Assembly: GCA_900756725.1 (NCBI GenBank)
Contig: CAAELJ010000046.1
Coordinates: 1-47,078, forward strand
DNA length: 47,078 nucleotides
DNA from: an uncultured Collinsella sp.
GTDB lineage: Bacteria > Actinomycetota > Coriobacteriia > Coriobacteriales > Coriobacteriaceae
Direction of reading: 5' to 3'
Shown here: positions 23,386 to 31,835 of the stretch, in pieces
Layout: each line of letters starts with the position of its first letter
Numbering within the stretch: the first letter of the stretch is position 1
Program-made: the position numbers and the translations under genes
Notes under the pieces: model-generated
Database searches by the model: none
What the model saw: only the letters and a program-made list of their open reading frames with translations
Told to the model about the DNA's origin: nothing

Positions 23386-25923
23386 ATGAGACGAGTGGGA
23401 GCACTTGGCTTGGTGGCAGCGCTTGCCGCTATCTTGGTATCGCCGCTGCCGGCGCATGCCGAAGACGCTTCGGGTGCCGTTACCTACAATGCGGGAAATG
23501 GATATTCCTTTGAGAAGCTCTCGCATCCTACGGTAGGAACGTCGCAGCCGGATGGTATCGTCGACTACCAGGGTAACGGTGCCGTTGCCGTTCCGGGCGC
23601 CGATGGTAACACGGCCAACAACGAAGGCGATCGCGGCCAGAGCTACACTTGGGCGGCTGCGAGCTATGGTGACTGGCTTTATGTGGGCACCTGCTATGCG
23701 GCGATGGGCAACACACTGACGCTCATGAACGGCACGCTGGGCGATTCCTTTGATGCCGAGACCATGCGCCTGACGCTGGAGGCCATGTTTAACGGCACGT
23801 TCTTCTATGGACAGCAGAAGGAGGACGGCACGGCCGACAAGGACAGCGGCGGCATCTTGGTTAAGATCAATACCAAGACCGGTGAGACCAAGCTGCTACT
23901 CTCTGAATCGCTCAACGGCGTCGGTCCTTTGTTCCGCAATGCCGTGAGCTATAAGGGTAAGCTCTATTTCTGCGGCAGCGTCAGGACCAATGGCGGCAAA
24001 AGCGGCCTGCCTGCTGTATATGAGATCGATCCTAAGACGGATGATTGGAAAGTTGTCTATCAGGGCCTTTCGAGCGCGGACGATTACCGCGATGCCTACA
24101 AGCAGGGCATTTCTACCGGTATCCGCGGCATGTGCGTCCATGATGGCCAGCTCGTCATCAGTAATGTGGGTAAAGACGCGAACGGTAATTTTGTGTCGAC
24201 AATCCTGACGTCGTCTGACCCCTCGAAGGGCCAGGACAGCTTCACCGAGATTGCCAACTCGGGCACGCTGTTTAACTATCCGGCGATTCGCTATAAGGAC
24301 AGCATCTACGGCGGTGCCATTTGGGATATGGTCTCGTACAATGGTCATCTCTATGCCACCATCTGCACCGGTACGCCCGAGAACGCTCCCGATGATAATT
24401 CCATGCAGTCGTTCGCCATGGTCCGTGGCGACAAGAACGCCGACGGCAGCTATGAGTGGACTCCCATTGTTGGCGATAAGGCGGACGGTGCAAAGTACTG
24501 CTTTGGCATCGATCCTGCCCGCACCCGTTCTGGTGCTGCCAACCTCATCGTCTACAACGACTACCTCTATATCGGTGAATACAACGACGAGGAGATTGCT
24601 CTCGAGCGCATCCTGTTCAACAAGTCCAACACCGAAGAGGGCGGCAAGAGCGGCATGGGCGGCGTTGACTGCTCGTTTGTGAATGCCAATCTTGAGCAGT
24701 CGGTCAACATCTATCGCATGGACAAGAACGAGAACATGGAGCTCGTCGTTGGCGATCCCACCGAGATGTTCTCCGAGAAGAATGGCAACGGCCCTCTTTC
24801 CGGCCTGGCTTCGGGCTTTGGCCGAAACGAGAACCAGTACATTTGGCGCATGCAGAAGTTCGACGGCAAGCTGTATATCGGTACCTTTGATACCGCGAGC
24901 CTGCTCGAGCCGATCGGCCAGTTCTCCAATGGCGACATTATCGATATGACGCCCGAGGAGTGGAGCTCTCAGGTTCAGCGCCTTAGGGACCTGCTCGATC
25001 ACCTGCTCGACAAGAAATCGCCTGACGACCCCATCGTTCCCGTGAACACGCTTGCGGACGATGATTCAAACGAGGCCGTCGAGGTCGATGACGAGAAGGC
25101 TGAGGCCGTCGAGGCCGATGACGAGAAGACCGAGGTCGCTAAGGGCTTTGGCGACCTGAGCGATGCGCTGGAGGATGCCGCGGGCGACCTTTGCGATCAG
25201 GCCGCGACGATGTCCCAGGACGTTGAGGACGACGCCGCTTACGTCCAGAAGATCGATGGCGAGATCGCGTACTTCAAGTCCTTTGCCGACCAGTATCAGG
25301 ACATGCTCGATAGCTATGAGAGCCTGAAGCAGCAGTACGAGGATGCCTATGGCACCGAGCTGCCGGGCGATATTCAGAATGCGCTCGATAAGCTGCTGAG
25401 TAAGGAGAACCTCAAGAAACTGCAGAGTGTCCTTACGTGCATGTCTTACCTTCGCAATGCCGAGCGTGGCTTTGATATGTATGTGACCGAGGACGGCGTG
25501 AACTTTACGACGCTGACGACCAATGGCTTTAACGATCCGTATAACCATGGTCTGCGCACCTTTGCGGTGACCAACCAGGGTCTGTGCCTCGGTACCGCCA
25601 ACCCGTTCAATGGCTGCCAGGTTTGGATCCAGCGCAAGGAGAATTCTGAGAATCCGATTGATCCCGGTACTCCGGATCCGACGGAACCCACCAATCCTTC
25701 GCAGCCGGGTGGCGGCGATCAGCCTGGTGGCAGCCAGACGGGCGGCAACGGCCAGTCGAGCAGCACCACGACGACCGTTTCGACGACCACTAAGAAGACT
25801 CCGAAGGACGGCTCGCTGCCTCACGCTGGCGACTCGACCCTCACGCTGGTCTTGGGATTGCTGGTTGCAGCTGCCGCAGTGCTTGGCATTGCTCTCGTCT
25901 TGCGCAAGCGTTCTCGTCGCTAG
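23386..25923 (+). CDS. Large sortase-anchored surface protein
   Basis: An 845-residue exported protein. Residues 1-26 are a signal peptide (AALAAILVSPLPAHAED). About 40-520 contain recurring strand motifs such as GDWLYVGTCYA, GKLYFCGSV, DYLYIGEYN and GKLYIGTFD, suggesting a beta-propeller. An acidic tandem repeat (EAVEVDDEKA/EAVEADDEKT, bases 25072-25131) and a coiled coil (about 580-690) follow. A last propeller-like strand set comes next (LCLGTANPFNGCQVW). Then come a Pro/Thr/Ser/Gly stalk and the sorting signal LPHAG, a hydrophobic helix and the RKRSRR tail. LPHAG is a variant of LPxTG. The ligand is unknown; carbohydrate or host binding is plausible. RBS GGGGAGG. The stop overlaps the convergent gene. 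Confidence 0.88.
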   Translation: MRRVGALGLVAALAAILVSPLPAHAEDASGAVTYNAGNGYSFEKLSHPTVGTSQPDGIVDYQGNGAVAVPGADGNTANNEGDRGQSYTWAAASYGDWLYVGTCYAAMGNTLTLMNGTLGDSFDAETMRLTLEAMFNGTFFYGQQKEDGTADKDSGGILVKINTKTGETKLLLSESLNGVGPLFRNAVSYKGKLYFCGSVRTNGGKSGLPAVYEIDPKTDDWKVVYQGLSSADDYRDAYKQGISTGIRGMCVHDGQLVISNVGKDANGNFVSTILTSSDPSKGQDSFTEIANSGTLFNYPAIRYKDSIYGGAIWDMVSYNGHLYATICTGTPENAPDDNSMQSFAMVRGDKNADGSYEWTPIVGDKADGAKYCFGIDPARTRSGAANLIVYNDYLYIGEYNDEEIALERILFNKSNTEEGGKSGMGGVDCSFVNANLEQSVNIYRMDKNENMELVVGDPTEMFSEKNGNGPLSGLASGFGRNENQYIWRMQKFDGKLYIGTFDTASLLEPIGQFSNGDIIDMTPEEWSSQVQRLRDLLDHLLDKKSPDDPIVPVNTLADDDSNEAVEVDDEKAEAVEADDEKTEVAKGFGDLSDALEDAAGDLCDQAATMSQDVEDDAAYVQKIDGEIAYFKSFADQYQDMLDSYESLKQQYEDAYGTELPGDIQNALDKLLSKENLKKLQSVLTCMSYLRNAERGFDMYVTEDGVNFTTLTTNGFNDPYNHGLRTFAVTNQGLCLGTANPFNGCQVWIQRKENSENPIDPGTPDPTEPTNPSQPGGGDQPGGSQTGGNGQSSSTTTTVSTTTKKTPKDGSLPHAGDSTLTLVLGLLVAAAAVLGIALVLRKRSRR

Positions 25924-26345
25924 GCTCGACCACGCAGCTCGATGCCTTGGATGTCGTCGAAGTTGATGGCGATATCCCTGAGTTTGAGCAGCTTGAATGC
26001 GGGTAACACTTCGTCGAGGATGCCCGTGCGGCTACGATAACCGTACATATCGTAATAGGTGACGCGCACCAAGTCGCCGCGTTTGAGGCCCTCGAGCTTT
26101 TTCGAAAGCTCGAGGGCTTTTTCTTCCGTGAGTTCGCATTTGGGCTCAACAGTGATTTCTTGTTTGCGCACGAGCTCGTAGTATCCCGTGAGGGCGGCAA
26201 AGGGCATAAACTGCGCGGCACGGCCGGCGCGGACGGCGCCGTTGGCGGTGAGCTTGGGGTCGGAGGAGCGACGTCTTCCCTCGGGGTCCGCTAGACGTTC
26301 AAAAGGCGTCGGTGGCCGCATCGGCTGTTGTTGGGACTTAGGCAC
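25920..26345 (-). CDS. YolD-like protein, partner of a Y-family polymerase
   Basis: A 141-residue protein with the YolD-like core (GRAAQFMPFAALTGYYELV, about residues 41-59, and GDLVRVTYYDMYGYRSRTG, then FDDIQGIELRG). YolD proteins are encoded beside UmuC-like polymerases in Firmicutes and are thought to modulate them; the mechanism is not known. It starts at GTG 26345, with TAGGAGG inside the 3' end of the polymerase gene, and overlaps that gene by 8 bases, so translation is coupled. Its stop codon shares the CTAG at 25920-25923 with the stop of the convergent surface-protein gene. Confidence 0.85.
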   Translation of the reverse strand: MPKSQQQPMRPPTPFERLADPEGRRRSSDPKLTANGAVRAGRAAQFMPFAALTGYYELVRKQEITVEPKCELTEEKALELSKKLEGLKRGDLVRVTYYDMYGYRSRTGILDEVLPAFKLLKLRDIAINFDDIQGIELRGRA

Positions 26346-27843
26346 GATGTCCTCCTACCTGATCGTTGCGTTCGCGTGCGGTGGCGCCGGCGGTGAAGCT
26401 TAATCCCTTGACGAGCGCGTTCTTGCCGTACTTGCCCTTCACGGCCAGGACAGCGCGCGCCAGGTCGCGCTCGCGCTCATCGGCCTTAACATCGCTGAAC
26501 AGGTCGATAGTGGTAAATTCCTCGGGCATGAGGTTGCCAAATCCCAGGTTGATGCGCTTGACCGGTCGTTTGGGATCGACAGTCTGCGCCCAGAGCTCAT
26601 CGAAATAGCCCATGATCTTCTTAAACGAATTGGTGCGCTCGGGCAGCTTGCGCGAGGCGTTGGAGTGCGCAAAGAGCGCGGCATAGCCACCACGCGGCTT
26701 GCCGCCGTGTTCGCCCACAAAGATGCCGTCAATCGCCTGTGCCTCTCGCACCAAACGTCGGCGTTCGTCGTCGCGTTGGACGGGCTTGGGCGCGCGGGGC
26801 GTGAGCTCGGGGCCGTCGGTTGCGGCGGGTTCGATGCTCGACGTGCTCGAACGCAAATGCCCGCATCCGTCTACATATTGTGCTGTGCCGCTGGCGTCGA
26901 GGCGGCGTATGTCGGCGCGCTCGCTCGCGTAGCCTACAAAGAGCGAGATACTGTTGCACACCACGTGCTTATCGACTAAGTCCAGCACAGCGTTGTCGAC
27001 CATCTCGCGCAAGACGGTGTAGGCCTGTTCATAGGCATAGCCTTTCGAGAGCACCTGTCCTGTGGTAGTTGAGGTTGCCTGCGGGCGATAGGCCTGAATA
27101 TCGGCGATAGTTGTCGGCTCGCGCCCAAAGGCGTGGTCGATAAGATACTCGGCATTGACGCCGAGCTCGTCGTAGAGCAGGTTTTCGTCGAGCGCCGCGA
27201 CGCCCATCAGATCGTAGACGCCGTATTTTTCGAGTCGTGCTGCCACGCCGGGCCCAATGCCCCAGATGTCGGTGATGGGGCGATGGGGCCAGATCTCCTT
27301 GCGAAAGGTCTCGTCATCGAGTATGCCGATGCGGCTGGGTACGTGCTTGGCGGTAATGTCGAGTGCCACCTTGGCCTGGAATAGGTTGGGGCCGATGCCA
27401 ACCGTTGCCGTGATGCCGGTGCGCGCCAGGACCTCGTCGCGCAACATGCAGGCGAAGCCTTCAGCGTCGGTGTGATAGAGGTCCAGATAGGGCGTCACGT
27501 CGATAAAGCATTCGTCGATGGAGTAGACGTGCACGTCCTGTGGGCTGACGAATTCCAGATAGATACCGTAGATTTGCGCCGACACCTCCATGTAGTGCTG
27601 CATGCGCGGTACGGCCTTGATGTAGTCGATACCGTCGGGAATCTCGAACAGGCGACAGCGGTTATGGATTCCGAGGTCTTTCATGGCCTGTGTGATGGCA
27701 AGGCAGATGGTCGTGCGCCCGCGCGATTCGTCGGCAACGACCAGGTTGGTGGCGAGCGGGTCGAGACCGCGGTCGACGCACTCGACGCTGGCGTAGAACG
27801 TCTTGAGGTCGATGCAGATATAGGTGTGACGCTCGTGTCCCAC
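26338..27843 (-). CDS. UmuC-like Y-family DNA polymerase
   Basis: A 501-residue translesion polymerase of the UmuC/UvrX group. Catalytic motifs are visible: CIDLKTFYASVECV (first Asp), YSIDECFIDVTPY (SIDE-type motif) and VGIGPNLFQAKVALD. The helix-hairpin-helix thumb is ITDIWGIGPGVAARL, and the little-finger domain follows (VLSKGYAYEQAYTVLREMVD). The start is GTG 27843, with GGGAGGA a few bases upstream; longer frames run through the promoter. A LexA-like box overlaps the -10 region, so the operon with YolD is damage inducible by inference. The C-terminal region lacks a clear clamp-binding motif by eye. Confidence 0.92.
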   Translation of the reverse strand: MGHERHTYICIDLKTFYASVECVDRGLDPLATNLVVADESRGRTTICLAITQAMKDLGIHNRCRLFEIPDGIDYIKAVPRMQHYMEVSAQIYGIYLEFVSPQDVHVYSIDECFIDVTPYLDLYHTDAEGFACMLRDEVLARTGITATVGIGPNLFQAKVALDITAKHVPSRIGILDDETFRKEIWPHRPITDIWGIGPGVAARLEKYGVYDLMGVAALDENLLYDELGVNAEYLIDHAFGREPTTIADIQAYRPQATSTTTGQVLSKGYAYEQAYTVLREMVDNAVLDLVDKHVVCNSISLFVGYASERADIRRLDASGTAQYVDGCGHLRSSTSSIEPAATDGPELTPRAPKPVQRDDERRRLVREAQAIDGIFVGEHGGKPRGGYAALFAHSNASRKLPERTNSFKKIMGYFDELWAQTVDPKRPVKRINLGFGNLMPEEFTTIDLFSDVKADERERDLARAVLAVKGKYGKNALVKGLSFTAGATARERNDQVGGHRA

Positions 27844-27871
27844 GCGTCCTCCCATCAAACACATGTTCTTA

Positions 27872-27915
27872 TCGAATACATGTTCGATAATACCGGCTTG
27901 CGCGGACATCGTCAA
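27872..27915 (-). promoter_or_regulatory. SOS promoter of umuC-yolD with LexA box
   Basis: Minus strand: TTGACG (27910-27915) and TATTAT (27887-27892) are 17 bp apart. TCGAACATGTATTCGA (27872-27887) overlaps the end of the -10. It matches the Gram-positive LexA pattern CGAAC-N4-GTTCG with one change. A second partial copy, GAACATGTGTTT, lies at 27858-27869. Confidence 0.85.
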
Positions 27916-28057
27916 AACCTGTCCCTTTTTGGTCGGTCGCCGTTTGGGGGCCGATTGGCAACGCTCGCTGATTGCAGTCTTGACCTGCGCTAGAATAGAG
28001 ATATCTGAATATCCGGGCGTGCATGGAGGTGTGCGCCCGTATGCTGAGGAGGACTTT

Positions 28058-29752
28058 ATGGCAACTGTTGCCGCACCTATCGACGCCACGTCGACTGACG
28101 CTTGGAAGGCGCTCGAGGCTCATCAGGAGAAGCTCGAGGCTGAAGGTATCGACCTCAAGGCCTGGTTCGCCGCCGATGCAGAGCGCGTGAACAAGTTGAG
28201 CTTTGACGCCGGTGACCTGCACTTCGATCTGTCGAAGAACCTGGTGACCGATGAGACCGTCAAGCTGCTGTGCGATCTTGCCCGCGAGGTGAAGCTCGAG
28301 GAGCGCCGCGACGCCATGTTCTCCGGCGAGCACATCAACACCACCGAGGACCGCGCCGTCCTGCACACCGCGCTGCGCCGCCCGGCAAGCGAGAAGGGCC
28401 AGCTCATCGTCGACGGCCAGGATGTCGTCGCCGACGTGCACAAGGTCCTCGACCGCATGTATGCCTTCGCCGAGCGCGTGCGCTCCGGTGAGTGGAAGGG
28501 CGTTACCGGCAAGAAGATCGAGCATCTGGTGTCCATCGGCATCGGCGGCTCCGACCTGGGCCCGGTCATGGCTTACGAGGCCCTGCGCCCCTATGCCGAC
28601 GCCGGTATCGATTGCCGCTATATCTCCAACATCGACCCCAACGACCAGGCCGAGAAGCTCAAGGGTTTGGATCCCGAGACCACGCTCGTGATCATCGTCT
28701 CCAAGACCTTCACCACGCTCGAGACCCTCACCAACGCCCGCGAGGTCAAGACCTGGATGCTCGAGCAGCTCAAGGCTCAGGGTGCCATCGACGGTTCCGA
28801 TGAGCAGAACGCCGAGGCCGTGGCCAAGCACTTCGTCGCCGTTTCCACCGCGCTCGAGAAGGTTGAGGCCTTCGGTATTGACCCCGCTAACGCCTTTGGT
28901 TTCTGGAATTGGGTCGGCGGCCGCTACTCTGTCGACTCCGCCGTGGGCCTGTCGCTGATCGTCGTGCTCGGCCCCGAGCGTTTCCAGCAGTTCCTTGAGG
29001 GCTTCCACGCCATCGACGAGTACTTCTGCAACACCCCGCTCGAGAACAACGCCGTTGCGCTGATGGGCCTGCTCAACGTCTGGTACGTCAACTTCTTCGG
29101 TTCCAAGAGCCACGCCGTGCTTCCGTACTGCCAGTACCTGCACCGCTTCCCGGCCTACCTGCAGCAGCTCACCATGGAGTCCAACGGCAAGCACGTCCGC
29201 TGGGACGGCAGCGCCGTAACCTCTGACACCGGTGAGATCTTCTGGGGCGAGCCCGGCACCAACGGTCAGCATGCCTTCTACCAGCTGCTGCACCAGGGCA
29301 CCGTGGTGGTTCCGGCCGATTTCATCGCCTTCGCCAATACCGCCAACCCTGCGACCGATAGCGGTCAGGACGTGCACGAGCTGTTCCTGGGCAACTTCCT
29401 GGCCCAGACCAAGGCGCTCGCCTTTGGTAAGACGGCCGATGAGGTGCGCGCCGAGGGCACTCCCGAGCAGATCGTCCCGGCTCGTTGCTTTGGGGGCAAC
29501 CGCCCGACGACTTCGATCTTCGGCGACACGCTGACCCCGTTCGCACTCGGCGAGCTCATCGCTCTGTACGAGCACATCACGTTTGTCGAGGGCACGGTCT
29601 GGGGCATCGACTCCTACGACCAGTGGGGCGTCGAGCTGGGCAAGCAGCTTGCCAAGCAGATCACCCCGGCCTTCCACGACGACGCCGCCAAGGCCGAGCA
29701 GGACGCTTCGACCCAGGCGCTCATCGAGTTCTACCGCGCACACCGCAAGTAG
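28058..29752 (+). CDS. pgi: Glucose-6-phosphate isomerase
   Basis: A 564-residue glycolytic enzyme that interconverts glucose-6-phosphate and fructose-6-phosphate. The phosphate-binding SIS motif SKTFTTLETLTNA, the family signature FGFWNWVGGRYSVDSAVGLS, MESNGKHV with the catalytic glutamate region, and the C-terminal signature SYDQWGVELGKQLAKQ with the catalytic lysine are all present. ATG 28058 follows GAGGAGG; the open frame upstream is non-homologous. A TAGAAT at 27991-27996 could be its -10. It is divergent from the SOS operon and ended by a strong terminator. Its codon use is strongly biased to C-ending codons, as expected for a highly expressed gene. Confidence 0.97.
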   Translation: MATVAAPIDATSTDAWKALEAHQEKLEAEGIDLKAWFAADAERVNKLSFDAGDLHFDLSKNLVTDETVKLLCDLAREVKLEERRDAMFSGEHINTTEDRAVLHTALRRPASEKGQLIVDGQDVVADVHKVLDRMYAFAERVRSGEWKGVTGKKIEHLVSIGIGGSDLGPVMAYEALRPYADAGIDCRYISNIDPNDQAEKLKGLDPETTLVIIVSKTFTTLETLTNAREVKTWMLEQLKAQGAIDGSDEQNAEAVAKHFVAVSTALEKVEAFGIDPANAFGFWNWVGGRYSVDSAVGLSLIVVLGPERFQQFLEGFHAIDEYFCNTPLENNAVALMGLLNVWYVNFFGSKSHAVLPYCQYLHRFPAYLQQLTMESNGKHVRWDGSAVTSDTGEIFWGEPGTNGQHAFYQLLHQGTVVVPADFIAFANTANPATDSGQDVHELFLGNFLAQTKALAFGKTADEVRAEGTPEQIVPARCFGGNRPTTSIFGDTLTPFALGELIALYEHITFVEGTVWGIDSYDQWGVELGKQLAKQITPAFHDDAAKAEQDASTQALIEFYRAHRK

Positions 29753-29782
29753 GATTTGCTGCGATAAGTAACGCATAGTTGA

Positions 29783-29816
29783 CAAGGGCCCGTATCCGTT
29801 GGGATGCGGGCCCTTG
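29783..29816 (+). terminator. Terminator of pgi
   Basis: A 15-bp stem with one wobble (29783-29797 with 29802-29816) and a 4-nt loop, followed by CTGTTT. Confidence 0.85.
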
Positions 29817-29853
29817 CTGTTTGCGGTCGAGTGTGGCGGACTGCGCGGCGTTG

Positions 29854-31164
29854 TTAGCGGGCTAATTCGACCTGCGTGGTGTCTCGCTGCGCTTCGGGCA
29901 GTTCCCCGTACAGCGGATGGTCTTCGAGCCTAAAGCGTTCGACCTGCTCGGGGGCACGACCGCGCACAAAGAGCCATGAGCGATCGATCGGCGTCGCCAT
30001 AAGCGTGCCGGGCAATGCATCGGCGCGGTCGGAAAATACCCGGGCGCTCTCGGGGTCTTGGAACGCCAGCACCAGATGCGCGTCGCAGTTGCCCATGATG
30101 GAGCGTGCGCGTGCCTCGCCGTAGAGCGCATCGAGCTGATTGGTCGACTGCAGCAGCAGCGTTGCCCAGATGTTGCGACTTCGGATAATCGAGAGCACGT
30201 TGTCGATCTGGGGAATCTGCAGGTTTGCGAAATCGTCGAGCATAAAGCGCACGGGCACGGGCAGGCTGCCGTCGGGCTGCTTGTCGGCCTCGCGCATGAG
30301 ACCCATAAACGCCTGCGTAATAAAGAGGCTGGTCAGTGGGTCGAGATTGCGGTCGATATCGCTCACGGTTACAAACAGGGCGCAAGGGGCGTGTCCCATG
30401 GAGGCGAAGTCCACCTGATGGCATTCCTGATAGAGCTGTGTCGCGCCGTCGAACCCCAGGCACATGACCTTTTCGGCGAGAATGCCGACGATGCTTGCGT
30501 GCATGCGCTCGGCGCTTTGCGTAATGGCGTAGCGACGCCAGAGCGAGAGGGCATAGCTTTGGGGGTCGGTCGTGATCAGGTCATCGAACAATCGGCCCGT
30601 GGCGCCGTCCTCCAGGTGCTCGATGAGCTTGATGACCGAGCAGATCGTCTGCTCGTCGGCGGGCAGCTGCTCTGTGACGTAGGCGATGAAACACGACAGC
30701 AGATTTGCTGCCGCATGATCCCAAAAAGGCTGGTTGTTGTCCTCGATGGGGCAGATTGCCTTTGCCACCGAGAGGATGTCCTGCTGGTTGGGCCTGCCGT
30801 CCGCCTTGCGGCGAATATGCCTCAGGGGGTTGTAGCCGCAGCGCTCGATGCCGTGCGCAAGGGCCGGGGCATTGTTGAGATCGGCGAAGTTGAGGCATTG
30901 CACATGGTAGCCGTGGGCCGCCAGCACGGGACCCACTTCGCGACAGAGCGTGCCCTTGGTATCGAGCACGATATAGCTCGCATTCATCTGTAGCAGGTTG
31001 GGCTTGAGGACGTTTCGGGTCTTGCCGGCTCCCGAAGGGCCGATCACGAGCGCGTTGTTGTTGAGCCCCGTTTGGCGGGTGTCGCAGGACAGCGAACGAC
31101 CTTTGGCGAGGATGGTGGTCGATGCGGACTTGGATGCAGTGAGTCGGCTGGCGAGGTTAGACAT
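29854..31164 (-). CDS. VirD4/TraG-like coupling ATPase, no membrane domain
   Basis: A 436-residue P-loop ATPase. Walker A is GPSGAGKT, followed by NVLKPNLLQMNASYIVLDTKG as in TraG/VirD4. Walker B is in RFMLDDFANLQIPQID, and the C-terminal third (LLLQSTNQLDALYGEARARS, then MGNCDAHLVLAFQDPESARVFSDRA) is typical of type IV coupling proteins. Unlike VirD4 it has no N-terminal membrane helices and is shorter. No relaxase, ATPase VirB4 or mating-channel gene is nearby. ATG 31164 lies 8 bases inside the upstream ClpP-like gene, so the two are coupled. It could be a relic of a conjugative element or a soluble motor with a new role. Confidence 0.85.
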   Translation of the reverse strand: MSNLASRLTASKSASTTILAKGRSLSCDTRQTGLNNNALVIGPSGAGKTRNVLKPNLLQMNASYIVLDTKGTLCREVGPVLAAHGYHVQCLNFADLNNAPALAHGIERCGYNPLRHIRRKADGRPNQQDILSVAKAICPIEDNNQPFWDHAAANLLSCFIAYVTEQLPADEQTICSVIKLIEHLEDGATGRLFDDLITTDPQSYALSLWRRYAITQSAERMHASIVGILAEKVMCLGFDGATQLYQECHQVDFASMGHAPCALFVTVSDIDRNLDPLTSLFITQAFMGLMREADKQPDGSLPVPVRFMLDDFANLQIPQIDNVLSIIRSRNIWATLLLQSTNQLDALYGEARARSIMGNCDAHLVLAFQDPESARVFSDRADALPGTLMATPIDRSWLFVRGRAPEQVERFRLEDHPLYGELPEAQRDTTQVELAR

Positions 31165-31774
31165 GGGCGATCTCCTTGGTGGTCGAGAGGATTCCGTGGG
31201 CAAAGCCGAGCTCGACGGCGCGCTCGGCCGAAAGATAAGTGTCTTTTGCGGTAAGGGACTGGATGCGCTTGAGCGGGAGACCGCTGCGGTCCGAGAGGAT
31301 CTGCGTGAGGGTCTTGCGGGTCTGCATAAGGCGCCGGCTGGTCTGCTGCATCGCGAGCGCCGAGCCGCCTGCCCCTTGGGGGATCAACGGGTCGTGAATC
31401 ATGAGCTCTGCATGGGGAGCCATACGGCGATCGTCGCCGCCCATAAAGATCACGGCGCCCATGGATGCGGCAAATTCGAGGCAGACGGTGTGGACGGGGC
31501 ACGATGCGAGCTGCATGGTGTCATAGATCGCAAGACCCGCTCGCACACTTCCTCCGGTGCTGGCGATGAATATGGTGATGGGGCGGCAGGGGTCGGTGGC
31601 ATCGAGTAGGCGGATCTGCTGGCAAAGGTCGTGGGCCATCGGGGTTTCGATGTTTCCCGTGACGGAGAGTTCGCGGCGGGCGAGCATCTCGTCATAGATG
31701 CTGGTGAGCGTGATGCCTCGGGCGGATTCACGCATGGTGAGGGGGCTGATGATGGGGGATTGACAAGTGTCCAT
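31157..31774 (-). CDS. ClpP-like serine protease
   Basis: A 205-residue ClpP/SppA-fold peptidase. The triad is conserved: Ser in EFAASMGAVIFM, His in AELMIHDPLIPQ and Asp in TAKDTYLSAERAVELGF. The oxyanion glycine motif ASTGGSV is also present. The N-terminal loop that docks Clp ATPases differs from housekeeping ClpP. Start ATG 31774 follows AAAGGAG. The gene overlaps the start of the TraG-like ATPase gene and follows an unknown protein gene. ClpP-like proteases of this divergent type are also used by phages and mobile elements; the substrate and partner here are unknown. Confidence 0.87.
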   Translation of the reverse strand: MDTCQSPIISPLTMRESARGITLTSIYDEMLARRELSVTGNIETPMAHDLCQQIRLLDATDPCRPITIFIASTGGSVRAGLAIYDTMQLASCPVHTVCLEFAASMGAVIFMGGDDRRMAPHAELMIHDPLIPQGAGGSALAMQQTSRRLMQTRKTLTQILSDRSGLPLKRIQSLTAKDTYLSAERAVELGFAHGILSTTKEIAHV

Positions 31775-31835
31775 GGGGACTCCTTTCTGGTTGGTTGTGT
31801 TGTGGGATGGGGTTGCTGCCGCCGAGGCGGGCGAA

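Noticed and set aside
27869..29785. 638-codon open frame on the minus strand opposite pgi
   Set aside because: Antisense shadow caused by C-ending codon bias of pgi; no ribosome site or family features.
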